Part shown: in pieces, positions 37,922-46,472 of the stretch
Numbering within the stretch: the first letter of the stretch is position 1
How the letters are laid out: each line of letters starts with the position of its first letter
From: Pseudoalteromonas sp. MEBiC 03607
Lineage (GTDB): Bacteria; Pseudomonadota; Gammaproteobacteria; Enterobacterales; Alteromonadaceae
NCBI RefSeq assembly: GCF_004792295.1
Contig: NZ_SRRY01000001.1
Location: forward strand, 1,064,501-1,128,500
DNA: 64,000 nucleotides
Reading direction: 5' to 3'
Translations under genes and position numbers: made by a program
Notes under the pieces: generated by a model
The model's database searches: none
Told to the model about the DNA's origin: nothing
The model's input: only the letters and a program-made list of their open reading frames with translations

Positions 37922-38821
37922 TTAAATCGGCAAGTCAACTGGGGCTAAATTTTCAAGTGCGCGCTTTTTCAAAATAATATCTTTGATCAACGGTGTTAAG
38001 ACCAATTCCATTGCAAGGCCCATTTTACCGCCCGGCACAACAAGCGTGTTTATGCGTGACATAAAACTGCCTTCAATCATGCGCAAATAATAGGGGAAAT
38101 CTACGTCCTCTATGCCTCGAAAACGGATCACAACAAAACTTTCATCAAGAGAAGGAATATCTTTTGCACTGAACGGGTTGGAGGTATCAACCGTTGGCAC
38201 CCGTTGGAAGTTTATATGTGTTCGTGAAAACTGAGGGGTAATATGGTTAATGTAATCATCCATACTGCGCACAATTGAGCCCATGACAGCTTCGCGCGAA
38301 TGACCTCGTTCAGAGGTATCGCGGATCAATTTTTGGATCCACTCAAGGTTGATAATTGGCACCATGCCAATTAACAGGTCAACATGTTTGGCAACATCAT
38401 GATTTTCATCAACAGCACCGCCATGCAGACCTTCATAAAACAACATATCGGTATTGGGTGCTAAGTCTTGCCAAGGCGTAAAAGTCCCCGGCAATTGGTT
38501 ATAAGGAACTGCTTCATCAAAGGTATGTAGGTAGCGCCTTATTTTTCCTTGGCCGGTTTCACCATAATGATAAAAAAGCTCCTCAAGGGCACCAAAATCG
38601 TTAGCTTCTCGGCCAAAATAGCTAATATGCTTGCCTTCTTGTTGTGCTTCACGGACCTTTTTATCCATTTCTGGACGTGTATAACGATGAAAGCTATCTC
38701 CTTCAATAAAGGCTGCATCAATATCTAAGCTTCTAAAAATATGCTTAATGGCATTGGTTGTGGTGGTGGTGCCAGCACCAGATGAGCCTGTAATTGCGAT
38801 GATAGGGTGTTTAGCTGACAT
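37922..38821 (-). CDS. Phosphoribulokinase, proteobacterial orphan type
   Basis: This 299-residue kinase matches the prokaryotic class I phosphoribulokinase fold. The P-loop is GSSGAGTTTT (residues 12-21), followed by FIEGDSFHRYTRPEMD and later YEGLHGG. The enzyme makes ribulose-1,5-bisphosphate from ribulose-5-phosphate with ATP. No RuBisCO or other Calvin-cycle gene is in the window. Gammaproteobacteria without carbon fixation often carry this orphan, and its role there is unknown. It appears monocistronic. Confidence 0.88.
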   Translation of the reverse strand: MSAKHPIIAITGSSGAGTTTTTNAIKHIFRSLDIDAAFIEGDSFHRYTRPEMDKKVREAQQEGKHISYFGREANDFGALEELFYHYGETGQGKIRRYLHTFDEAVPYNQLPGTFTPWQDLAPNTDMLFYEGLHGGAVDENHDVAKHVDLLIGMVPIINLEWIQKLIRDTSERGHSREAVMGSIVRSMDDYINHITPQFSRTHINFQRVPTVDTSNPFSAKDIPSLDESFVVIRFRGIEDVDFPYYLRMIEGSFMSRINTLVVPGGKMGLAMELVLTPLIKDIILKKRALENLAPVDLPI

Positions 38822-38842
38822 AATTATTCTCGTTATTTGTTG

Positions 38843-38911
38843 ATACCAATCGACTTAAATATTGAAACATTCTAGCGCGCAGAATGGTCAGTAACTTAAC
38901 ACGATTGGTGT
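38843..38911. repeat. Nested palindromic element, possibly a dispersed repeat
   Basis: ACCAATCG (38845-38852) is a perfect inverted repeat of CGATTGGT (38902-38909), and CATTCT (38868-38873) of AGAATG (38881-38886) nests inside it. The element fills a third of the gap between two divergent genes. The ATACCAAT edge also occurs near 18443, which hints at a dispersed element. Confidence 0.4.
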
Positions 38912-39049
38912 AGCGTGCATAAAATCAATCAGTCGAAACTGATAAAAAACGAACACTCCCTAGTTATAAAGGTCGAGCATGGTAAGGTCAAGTGACTGTC
39001 AGATTAATTAGCGCTATCATGGCATATAAAAATTAAAAGAGAGAACCCT

Positions 39050-39919
39050 ATGAAATTGATTTCGTCTTTACTTTTCGTCGCCGCAGGGACATTTTTTACT
39101 AGTCACGTAAATGCTGCGATGCCAAAAAGCGAAATACTACTTGCTGATTTTGACACTCCTTACGGTATGAAAGTCTCGCGGATAACCGATAATAAAAGTT
39201 ACAACAATCAGCCATTTTTAGTTGATTCAGGGCTGTATTACACCCATGAGGTTATTGCTGAAACTGGACAGTCACAAACAGATATTGTGTTTTATAACTT
39301 TGCTACAAAAACTAGCGTGAATATAACCAATACGGCTGTTAGTGAATATTCACCAACTTTAATGCCAAATCAGCAGGCTCTCTCAGCAATCGTTGTCGAA
39401 GAAGATGGCAAACAAAAGTTATGGCAATATCCGCTTGCTAATGAGCAAACTGCAAGTCGTATTTTTGAATGGATTGAACCAGTTGGCTACCATGCATGGG
39501 GCGCTGAAAACGACCTAATTATGTTTATTTTAGGTGAACCACATACCTTGCAGTACACGAGTATTGCAGCCGCTAAACCGCGAGTAATTGCAGCTGATAT
39601 TGGCCGTACGTTAGTTTTTGATAAACATACAAACAGTTATTTATTTAGTTATAACAAAGATAATCAACATTGGGTTGCACGCTTTGCGCCGCAAACTGAA
39701 GAGGTCAGTGACTTATTTAGGTTACCTGACTCAGTGCAAGATTTTGCTTTAATTGATCAAAACACTTTGGCATATGCGGTTAATAACCGAATTTACAAGC
39801 GCAGCCTAACAGAGCCTGAAGTGGTATCACAATGGCTTGATTTAAGGCGTTTTTGTGAAGGATCAATTTCGCGTTTAAATTATAAACATAACAAACTGGC
39901 ATTTGTGTGTAATAAATGA
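39050..39919 (+). CDS. Secreted beta-propeller-like hypothetical protein
   Basis: This 289-residue protein has a signal peptide ending HVNAA (about residue 22) and then repeated blade-like segments with aromatic and acidic turns (for example VSEYSPTLMPNQQ), similar to TolB/WD40-like propellers. It is probably periplasmic. I recognise no enzyme motif. AGAGAG lies just before the ATG. It is not clearly linked in function to the phosphoribulokinase gene on the other strand. Confidence 0.65.
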   Translation: MKLISSLLFVAAGTFFTSHVNAAMPKSEILLADFDTPYGMKVSRITDNKSYNNQPFLVDSGLYYTHEVIAETGQSQTDIVFYNFATKTSVNITNTAVSEYSPTLMPNQQALSAIVVEEDGKQKLWQYPLANEQTASRIFEWIEPVGYHAWGAENDLIMFILGEPHTLQYTSIAAAKPRVIAADIGRTLVFDKHTNSYLFSYNKDNQHWVARFAPQTEEVSDLFRLPDSVQDFALIDQNTLAYAVNNRIYKRSLTEPEVVSQWLDLRRFCEGSISRLNYKHNKLAFVCNK

Positions 39920-39983
39920 GTAACGGTTTTACACTGATTGCTGTACTGTGACTAATAATTAACGCTATTGATAAGGGACGCAT

Positions 39984-40349
39984 TTGTCTTTTTCTGCCGA
40001 ACAACTTAGTGTACAGCTGGTTAAAGCGGGCTGTCGCAGTAATTTTAAAATTAAGAATATTAACGAATTTATGCCTGCAAACTCAAAAGAAGCTTTTTAT
40101 GTTCATGAGCAAGGTGGCCAAGCTAAAATCGTTATTAGACCAATTTTTGAAGTATTTAGTGCTGACTTTGATGCAATCGAAGGTATTACGCGTGTTAAAG
40201 ACTATTTTCACAGCAGTGAAATGACACGCTTTCCAACGCGAATTTATAAAAGTGCGCATCCCATTCATTATGGTATCGCATTTAAAGTCACTTCCTCTGA
40301 AGCGGCTGAGCAATTTATAAATAAATTAAGCGCTATTTTGGCGCAATAA
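39984..40349 (+). CDS. Small conserved hypothetical protein with TTG start
   Basis: This 121-residue soluble protein starts at TTG 39984, with AAGGGA at 39973-39978 five bases upstream, so the rare start is well supported. I do not recognise a domain. The sequence alternates strands and helices and has no signal peptide or membrane segment. It follows the secreted propeller-like gene after 64 bases and ends at a strong terminator. An overlapping frame is poorer in ordinary composition. Confidence 0.6.
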   Translation: MSFSAEQLSVQLVKAGCRSNFKIKNINEFMPANSKEAFYVHEQGGQAKIVIRPIFEVFSADFDAIEGITRVKDYFHSSEMTRFPTRIYKSAHPIHYGIAFKVTSSEAAEQFINKLSAILAQ

Positions 40350-40374
40350 AAAGGGCCACATTGTGGCCCTTTTT
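40350..40374. terminator. Bidirectional terminator between convergent genes
   Basis: AAAGGGCCACA pairs with TGTGGCCCTTT with a T tract on the plus side and A residues on the other, serving both the small gene and the aminopeptidase gene. Confidence 0.85.
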
Positions 40375-40387
40375 GCATCTAGTAGGG

Positions 40388-42958
40388 TTAGCGTTTAAGG
40401 AAGCTATTTACTGAACTTAACTCACGTTTTTTCAGTGCAATACAATCATTAACGCTTTCTTCAAGCTTACTAAGAGAGCGTGCATACCCTGGTACTTCAG
40501 TGATTTTATCATTGAAGAAGGTTTTGGTTTTCTCTAGGCTTTGTGCATCACAGCTTGCGGTAGTGAAGAACGGCAAGTTTGGTACAAAGAACGGTGGTAA
40601 GTTCTTAGTGATCGCATCGTAATTGTTGTAAATCCATTCAATAAACAGTGCTTCACGTTCTTTACCATAGCCTAAACCACCTAACAGCGTGCGCATATCT
40701 GAGGCTGTTACGTCATCAGTTAAGCTGTATTCAAGTACTGCTTTTTGTAGCTCTGGTTTACCAAAGTAACCCATTGCTGCCAGCATCTTAGTACGTACTT
40801 GTGGATCTTTGGTGGTTTTAAAGGTTTGCTTGTACTTTTCAAGTAACTTCGCATCACCATGGTAAGCAGCAAGATTTAAGTAAGTTGATGCTAAGTATGG
40901 GTCTACATTTTCAGGATTATTTAAGTAAAGTGCTGCTTGCGCTTTTGCGGTATCAATTACTTTTTGATCTTCACCATCAAAACCTAAACGCGTAATCACT
41001 TGCGCACGTAATTGTGATACTGCCGCGTCTTCATCTGCTTTTGCTGTTAAACCATACTGCTTGGCAGCAGGTGAAATGCTGTTACGGATAAACTTAGGCC
41101 ATAGCTCCCGGTTGCTGTCGTCTTCGAATACACGTTTTTGAGAAGCAAGGTAACCTAATGCTGTATTTGCGACTAATGGGTGCGCATCACTTACGAAGGC
41201 TTCTAAAGTTTGCATTAAGTGAGCGGCAGAAATAACACCTGCATCAAGTAATGAATCAACAGCAGAAAGCAGCGCTAAGCGTTCACGAACCGTTAGTTTG
41301 TCAGCAGCGTTATCGAGCAGGGCATTGAACTGTGCGTCATCTAATACCCAGCGGTAATAGCCCATTGCACCTTGATCTGGGTAGATCCACTCAGGCTCAA
41401 AGTCGAGAGTCAGTTGCTGTGTTTCTTTGTTAAGCAGTACACTTGCGGTTTTAACTTTGTCGCCCGCACCATACTTAATCGCAACCGGAACATTCCAAAG
41501 TTGTGCAGGTGCATCAACGCCAGCATTTACAAAACGGCTTTGGCTGATATTAATTTTTTTACCATCTTGCGTTACTTTGATAAGTGGGAAAGATGATTGT
41601 TCGATAAACGATTTTAGAACACTGGCTACATCTTTATTAGACGCTTCGCCTAGTGCTTGCCATAGATCCGCGGCTTCTGCATTCTTATACGAGAATTTCT
41701 TCAAGTAAGCGCGAATACCTTGCTGGAATGCATCTTCGCCAATCCAGTTTTCAACCATAGATAAAACTGCACTACCTTTGCTGTAGGCAAGGCCAAGGCC
41801 ATCCATAATGTCAGCTTCAGTTTTGATTGGTTTACGAATAGGCTTGGTACTTAAACGCGCATCTAAGGCCATTACATAATTTTGTGGTAAATCTAAGTGC
41901 GACTCAAACTCAGGGTTAATTTGTGCTGTGATTTTCGCTGCCATCCAGCTTGCGAACGCTTCGTTTAACCATAAGTCATTCCACCATTTCATGGTCACTA
42001 GGTTACCGTACCATTGGTGGGCTAACTCATGGGCAATAATTGATACATTACGCTCTTTTTTGCTGCGCGTTGCTGTCGCTAGGTCTACCAGTAAAATGTC
42101 TTCACGGTAAGTCACTAAGCCTGCATTTTCCATAGCGCCAAATGGGAACTCTGGTACTGCCACTGAGTCTAGTTTTTTGTAAACGTAAGGAATGCCAAAA
42201 TAATCTTCCAGTGCTTTTAACACGCGAGGCATATTTTCTTTTGCGTAATCAGCAAGGTGAATTTTACCTTGTGGAGTCAATACGCGGCCAGGGATCGGCA
42301 TGCCTTTAATTTCAAGCTCTTCAAACGGGCCTACAGCCATGGCGACTAAATAAGAAGGAATAGGCGGCGTTTTATCAAAAAAGTGTGTTGTCATATCGCC
42401 ATCAACTTTGGTTTTTAATACCGGTGTGTTGGCATACACTTTTTGTGATGTTGGCGCTGTGATTGTTAGCTGAAAAGGTATTTTATAACTAGGCTCGTCA
42501 AAAACGGGAAATGCACGACGAGCATCACTCATTTCAAATTGGGTGAAAAGGTAAGGCGTACCTTGGTCTAAGGTTTTATATAAACCAACACTTTGACGGT
42601 TATAAGGTGCGGTAAAATCAACTTTTAAAGTGTATTTACCAGGCTGAATTTTTTCTTCACACGCGAATTTAACTTTGCCTGTTTTTAGCATTTCAGCGCT
42701 TAGGTCGCAGTTTTCTGCACCTAAAATTTTCGCCATACTAACGGCATAATCAATACCGTTTAATTCGATGTAATTCGTTGCTTTTAGAACTTCTAAAGCA
42801 ATTTCGGTATGACCAGAAAAATTGTCTTTTGCAGGATCAAGCGTTAGTGCTACTTGTTGTGAGCTAGGCTTGGCAAGCTTTTCGATAACATATTCATTGG
42901 CATGGGCAGAGCTAACAGCAAGTGCAACACTTACCGTTAATAGGCTTTTTAAGAACAT
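40388..42958 (-). CDS. M1-family zinc aminopeptidase, exported
   Basis: This 856-residue enzyme has a signal peptide ending AHA (about residue 20), so unlike cytoplasmic PepN it is likely periplasmic. The exopeptidase motif GAMEN and the zinc site HELAHQWYGN, with the downstream glutamate in LNEAFASW, are complete. A C-terminal helical ERAP1-like domain follows from about residue 530. It removes N-terminal residues from peptides. The gene is monocistronic and ends at the shared terminator. Confidence 0.92.
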   Translation of the reverse strand: MFLKSLLTVSVALAVSSAHANEYVIEKLAKPSSQQVALTLDPAKDNFSGHTEIALEVLKATNYIELNGIDYAVSMAKILGAENCDLSAEMLKTGKVKFACEEKIQPGKYTLKVDFTAPYNRQSVGLYKTLDQGTPYLFTQFEMSDARRAFPVFDEPSYKIPFQLTITAPTSQKVYANTPVLKTKVDGDMTTHFFDKTPPIPSYLVAMAVGPFEELEIKGMPIPGRVLTPQGKIHLADYAKENMPRVLKALEDYFGIPYVYKKLDSVAVPEFPFGAMENAGLVTYREDILLVDLATATRSKKERNVSIIAHELAHQWYGNLVTMKWWNDLWLNEAFASWMAAKITAQINPEFESHLDLPQNYVMALDARLSTKPIRKPIKTEADIMDGLGLAYSKGSAVLSMVENWIGEDAFQQGIRAYLKKFSYKNAEAADLWQALGEASNKDVASVLKSFIEQSSFPLIKVTQDGKKINISQSRFVNAGVDAPAQLWNVPVAIKYGAGDKVKTASVLLNKETQQLTLDFEPEWIYPDQGAMGYYRWVLDDAQFNALLDNAADKLTVRERLALLSAVDSLLDAGVISAAHLMQTLEAFVSDAHPLVANTALGYLASQKRVFEDDSNRELWPKFIRNSISPAAKQYGLTAKADEDAAVSQLRAQVITRLGFDGEDQKVIDTAKAQAALYLNNPENVDPYLASTYLNLAAYHGDAKLLEKYKQTFKTTKDPQVRTKMLAAMGYFGKPELQKAVLEYSLTDDVTASDMRTLLGGLGYGKEREALFIEWIYNNYDAITKNLPPFFVPNLPFFTTASCDAQSLEKTKTFFNDKITEVPGYARSLSKLEESVNDCIALKKRELSSVNSFLKR

Positions 42959-43070
42959 AAATATCCCTGATTTTTTGTTGTTAGAAAGGCACCTGCTATG
43001 AGGGGCGAATCACCATGCTATCAGGTTTTAATTTGAACAGTAATAAATAGTTAGTAACAAAGTTTGTCAG

Positions 43071-43748
43071 TTAATTATGGCGGTCGATGAAACGTTGCCA
43101 ATGCAGTTGCGGGTTTATTTGTCGGACGTTTTGTAACACGGCATTTAATAACGGCATATCAGTAAAGCGTTGCTCGTTGAAATCTTTAAAACCAAGTAAG
43201 TAGTTAAAAGCATCTTTGCTGTTTGCTTGCAGGGCATGAATTCGCACTTGTTGTTCGAAGTTAAGCCGTAAGCTGCTAATTGCGGTTTTCATACCTTGTT
43301 GATCAACATTTGGAATCGCGCATTTTTGTAAATAACCAGCTCGCTCACCTTCGCCAGAAAACCAAATACGTACTTTTTCGCTATAGCGACCTGATTTAGC
43401 GGGTAAATCAAACATTAGTCGTTGCTGGTTTTGCTCGTTTAAAAAGTCTAAGTACTGATCAAGTCCTGCATCGAGTAATGCATTATGAATAGGCACATAG
43501 CGGGGCTTGATCTTGCCATGAGTATGAAAGTCAAAGCAGCGAATGCCATCAAGGGTCACTATATTATCAAGAGTTAAATGGCCAATTTCATCACTGTAGG
43601 CACCGGTGTAATAAGCAAATAAAGGTAGCCAAAAATGCCAATGCTTAGCTTGTTCACGAACTAAACGCTGATCACCATAGATGTAACCATTATACAGGGT
43701 ATGTAATTCCATGGCCGAAAAGGGCCTACGACCAAGATGGGACTTCAA
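43071..43748 (-). CDS. Tyrosine-recombinase-like protein lacking catalytic residues
   Basis: This 225-residue protein resembles the catalytic half of tyrosine recombinases. It opens with RRPFSAMELHTLYNG, then HFWLPLFAYYTGAYSDEIGHLTLDNI, which is the usual LPLLALYTGAR-x2-EI region, and KIKPRYVPIH at the beta-hairpin. The first catalytic arginine is replaced by tyrosine in TGAYSDEI, and the HxxR and tyrosine-nucleophile motifs are not recognisable. It has no N-terminal core-binding domain. It may be a domesticated DNA-binding protein or a decaying integrase. It is intact as a reading frame. Confidence 0.6.
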   Translation of the reverse strand: MKSHLGRRPFSAMELHTLYNGYIYGDQRLVREQAKHWHFWLPLFAYYTGAYSDEIGHLTLDNIVTLDGIRCFDFHTHGKIKPRYVPIHNALLDAGLDQYLDFLNEQNQQRLMFDLPAKSGRYSEKVRIWFSGEGERAGYLQKCAIPNVDQQGMKTAISSLRLNFEQQVRIHALQANSKDAFNYLLGFKDFNEQRFTDMPLLNAVLQNVRQINPQLHWQRFIDRHN

Positions 43749-43809
43749 CCTAATACCTTGATAATAAAGATGTGTCTAGAAGAGTATACCTGATAAGTAT
43801 CAAGTTTCC

Positions 43810-43853
43810 AGCTTAACGACACTGCCATAAATACGGCCGTGTCGTTGTAAGCT
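43810..43853. repeat. Long imperfect hairpin between two minus-strand genes
   Basis: AGCTTAACGACAC (43810-43822) pairs with GTGTCGTTGTAAGCT (43839-43853) as 13 base pairs with a two-base bulge. A GCC/GGC pair continues the stem inside. No T tract follows on either strand, so it is not a standard terminator. Confidence 0.5.
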
Positions 43854-43865
43854 CAAGGATTGGAG

Positions 43866-44216
43866 TTAATCGCAAAGTGCTTTAGCTAGACCAACAGGTT
43901 CGATTTCAACGCATACTTGATCATCGTTCCAATTTAAACCAACTAGCGCATCATCTTCGTTTAGGTCTTCAACCCATTCGTCCAAAAATTCATCTAGGCC
44001 AATTTCGACTGGCGTATAGTCTTGCCACTCGTCTTTACATTGTGCTTTTGCTGCGTCTTCAGTGCCCCAAAGTAATAGCACATCAGTGTCGCTAAATTGG
44101 TTTGATTCACAGACAACAAAACCACCATCTTCGGCACCCAGTGCCCACATAGATTCGTTCAAGCGAACTTTTTCAACAAAGCTAACTAATTCTGATTCAA
44201 TTTCGATATCGCTCAT
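43866..44216 (-). CDS. DUF2750 family protein
   Basis: This 116-residue acidic protein has the DUF2750 pattern, with an N-terminal helix, a GGFVVCES strand and a DEFLDEWVEDLNEDDALVGLNW segment. The family is of unknown function. It is downstream of a glutathione-transferase-like gene by 17 bases and may be co-transcribed. No signal peptide or membrane segment is seen. Confidence 0.75.
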   Translation of the reverse strand: MSDIEIESELVSFVEKVRLNESMWALGAEDGGFVVCESNQFSDTDVLLLWGTEDAAKAQCKDEWQDYTPVEIGLDEFLDEWVEDLNEDDALVGLNWNDDQVCVEIEPVGLAKALCD

Positions 44217-44233
44217 TTGCGTAACCCTTATCT

Positions 44234-44812
44234 TTATTTTCGTGGATCTGTTTGTTGTACCGCCGCGTTATCTGCAAATTTATGATAAAACTCTACTAAG
44301 TGTGTTAGTTGACTAAAATCAGTTAATTCACGAAAGCGGATCCAATCTAGCAAGCAGTATAAACTGATGTTGAGGTATTCACAGCTTTTAAATACTGGCT
44401 CAGATAAATGATCATTTAAATAGGCTAATGTTTCAGCAATTCGTTCGTTTTGTAAATTAAAAAACAATTTATCGTCGTGGGTATTAAATCCAGAGCGCTG
44501 GCAAAGTAACATTTCTACGAGTGAATCATTGCAAGCATTAATAATGGTTAAATAATTTTCTTGTTGCCAACTGAGTAATGTTTGATCTGTATTTTCTAAC
44601 AAGTAGCGAATAATTGAGTTTGAGTCAAAAACATGAAAGCCTTTATCAATTAACACAGGAATTTTTCTAGCCGGATTATGAGCAATCATGGTTTTACGGT
44701 CTTGCTCAGAGAAAATATCTAGGTTTATAAATTCAAGAGCTTGCTTATTGAGTGCAGCCCAAATACGAATACGGCGCACAAAAGGTGAGGTGGTCGAGCC
44801 TAAAAGTTGCAT
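44234..44812 (-). CDS. Glutathione S-transferase family protein
   Basis: This 192-residue protein has the thioredoxin-like N-terminal GST domain (SPFVRRIRIW, then IPVLIDKGFHVFDSNSIIRYL with the cis-proline and the serine that bind glutathione) and a short helical C-terminal domain. The substrate cannot be predicted. It follows the ppiC gene, from which it is separated by a terminator, and precedes the DUF2750 gene. Confidence 0.8.
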   Translation of the reverse strand: MQLLGSTTSPFVRRIRIWAALNKQALEFINLDIFSEQDRKTMIAHNPARKIPVLIDKGFHVFDSNSIIRYLLENTDQTLLSWQQENYLTIINACNDSLVEMLLCQRSGFNTHDDKLFFNLQNERIAETLAYLNDHLSEPVFKSCEYLNISLYCLLDWIRFRELTDFSQLTHLVEFYHKFADNAAVQQTDPRK

Positions 44813-44826
44813 TTTGAGATCCTTCG

Positions 44827-44857
44827 CAAAAAAAAGCCGCTGGTTAGGCGGCTTTCA
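44827..44857 (-). terminator. Rho-independent terminator after the peptidylprolyl isomerase gene
   Basis: On the minus strand AAAGCCGCC and GCGGCTTTTTTTT form a stem with a six-base loop and a T tract. Confidence 0.85.
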
Positions 44858-44872
44858 AATATTCGTATGAAA

Positions 44873-45154
44873 TCAGTCAGTACGGCTTGTTACTTCAAGC
44901 AGGTGGTAACCGAACTGTGTTTGGACCGGACCTTGTACTTGGTTAATGGGAGCTGAAAAAACCACTTTATCAAACTCAGGTACCATCATGCCTGGACCAA
45001 ACTCACCTAGTGCGCCACCATCTTGCCCCGATGGGCAATTAGAGTGAGCGCGCGCAAGTTCTGCAAAATCAGCGCCCTGTTCAATTTGCTGTTTTAAATC
45101 TAAACAGTGAGCTTCACTGTCTACGAGAATGTGTCTTGCACTGGCTACTGCCAT
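44873..45154 (-). CDS. ppiC: Parvulin-type peptidylprolyl cis-trans isomerase
   Basis: This 93-residue protein is a bare parvulin domain with HILV at the N terminus, the SGQDGGALGEFGPGMMVPEFDKVVF core and the FGYHLLEV end. Key histidine residues of the active site are conserved. The size and lack of a signal fit cytoplasmic PpiC. It accelerates proline isomerisation in folding. It is probably monocistronic. Confidence 0.92.
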   Translation of the reverse strand: MAVASARHILVDSEAHCLDLKQQIEQGADFAELARAHSNCPSGQDGGALGEFGPGMMVPEFDKVVFSAPINQVQGPVQTQFGYHLLEVTSRTD

Positions 45155-45227
45155 AACATCTCCCTACTATGTGTTTTAGTATTAAATTACTAGTCTAGTT
45201 CAATATTTACTGAACGAAAAATTAAAT

Positions 45228-45803
45228 TTATTTTGCAGCTAGTTCTGCTTCAATCGCATCACGTAATTCTTTAGATTCTGGCTTGGTTTTACTGTTGAAG
45301 CGCTGTACTGTCTTACGGTCTGCAGACACTAAGTATTTGTAAAAGTTCCAGTTAGGTGAGCTGGTTACTTCGTTTAAATGTTTAAATATAGGGTTTGCAT
45401 CACTACCGCGAACAGCACTGGTAGCCATCATATTAAAAGTCACCCCATAGTTAATAAAACAAACTTTTGCTGTGTCTTTTTCATCGTCTTCTTCTTGAAA
45501 GAAGTCATCAGAAGGAAATCCTAATACAACTAACCCGCGGTCTTTGTATTCCTTATGGATGGCTTCTAAGCCTTCAAACTGACCGGTAAAACCACAATTA
45601 CTTGCGGTATTGACGATCAATAGAGGTTTGTCTTTAAATTCACAAAAGTTAATTGATTCTTTTGAGCGCAATTTTCGTAATGTAACGTTGGTGAAATCGT
45701 CGCATTGGCTAGTTGATTTTGCTGTTGGCGTCGCTTCTGTGGTTTGTGCTGCAAGGTTTGTTGTAATTAGACCTGCTGCAAGTAACAAAGCATATTTATA
45801 CAT
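45228..45803 (-). CDS. Glutathione peroxidase, exported
   Basis: This 191-residue protein has a signal peptide (cleavage near LAA-Q, residue 19) and a thioredoxin-fold peroxidase domain. The peroxidatic cysteine C70 lies in NTASNCGFTGQ, with the FPSDDF and later SPNWNFYKYLV motifs. The usual FGxQEPG loop after FPSNDF is replaced by an acidic FFQEEDDEKD segment. It probably reduces peroxides in the periplasm with thioredoxin-type or glutathione donors. It is divergent from the acetyltransferase gene. Confidence 0.85.
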   Translation of the reverse strand: MYKYALLLAAGLITTNLAAQTTEATPTAKSTSQCDDFTNVTLRKLRSKESINFCEFKDKPLLIVNTASNCGFTGQFEGLEAIHKEYKDRGLVVLGFPSDDFFQEEDDEKDTAKVCFINYGVTFNMMATSAVRGSDANPIFKHLNEVTSSPNWNFYKYLVSADRKTVQRFNSKTKPESKELRDAIEAELAAK

Positions 45804-45878
45804 ACTAATTTCCCGCTAGTTATTTGTGATGAATATACGCTAATATGCGAAAAAGTGATCATTTAATTTCAGCTATTT

Positions 45879-46370
45879 ATGACGATTCGTACAGCAACTC
45901 AAAACGATTTAACTGATATTGTCGCGATTTACAACGAGACAATTCCTGGACGTATGGTAACCGCAGATACCGAAGAGGTGACGGTTGCGGACAGGCAAGT
46001 ATGGTTCGATAGCCACTCAGAAAAACGACCTATTTTTGTATGTGAACAGGCAGGGAAGGTGGTTGCATGGATGAGCTATAAATCTTTTTATGGCCGCCCC
46101 GCTTATGATGGTACTGTTGAAATCAGTATTTATATTACCCAGCGAGCACAAGGACAAGGGCTAGGAAAACAATTGCTTACATTTTCAGAGCAACATGCAA
46201 AAACGCTTGGAATTAAGGTGTTGTTAGCTTTCATTTTCAGCCATAACATGCCGAGTATAAAACTGTTCAAGCGCTTTGATTACTTGGTGTGGGGAGAATT
46301 GCCTGAGGTGGCTATTATGGATGGAAAACCTTATAGCTTAACCATTTTAGGTAAGCATATTGACGCATAA
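45879..46370 (+). CDS. GNAT-family N-acetyltransferase
   Basis: This 163-residue protein has the GNAT acetyl-CoA site (QRAQGQGLGKQLL, the RxxGxG/A motif) in the middle and resembles the phosphinothricin acetyltransferase subgroup by its N-terminal YNETIPGRMVTADTEEV and HNMPSIKLFKRF segments. The natural substrate is probably a small amine or amino acid analogue, such as methionine sulfoximine; that is inference. It is monocistronic. Confidence 0.8.
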   Translation: MTIRTATQNDLTDIVAIYNETIPGRMVTADTEEVTVADRQVWFDSHSEKRPIFVCEQAGKVVAWMSYKSFYGRPAYDGTVEISIYITQRAQGQGLGKQLLTFSEQHAKTLGIKVLLAFIFSHNMPSIKLFKRFDYLVWGELPEVAIMDGKPYSLTILGKHIDA

Positions 46371-46472
46371 CATACGGTAAAACAGATAAAAAGTGCTAAG
46401 TCATTTGTGATGCTTCGAGTTTTTAGACTACGCTAATATAGGTAATTATTCTTATAGTGGGTGTGGTTTACA

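Noticed and set aside
43810..43853. Integron attC site
   Set aside because: One box fits RYYYAAC, but the partner box has a two-base insertion, only one copy was seen, and there is no integron integrase or cassette array nearby.
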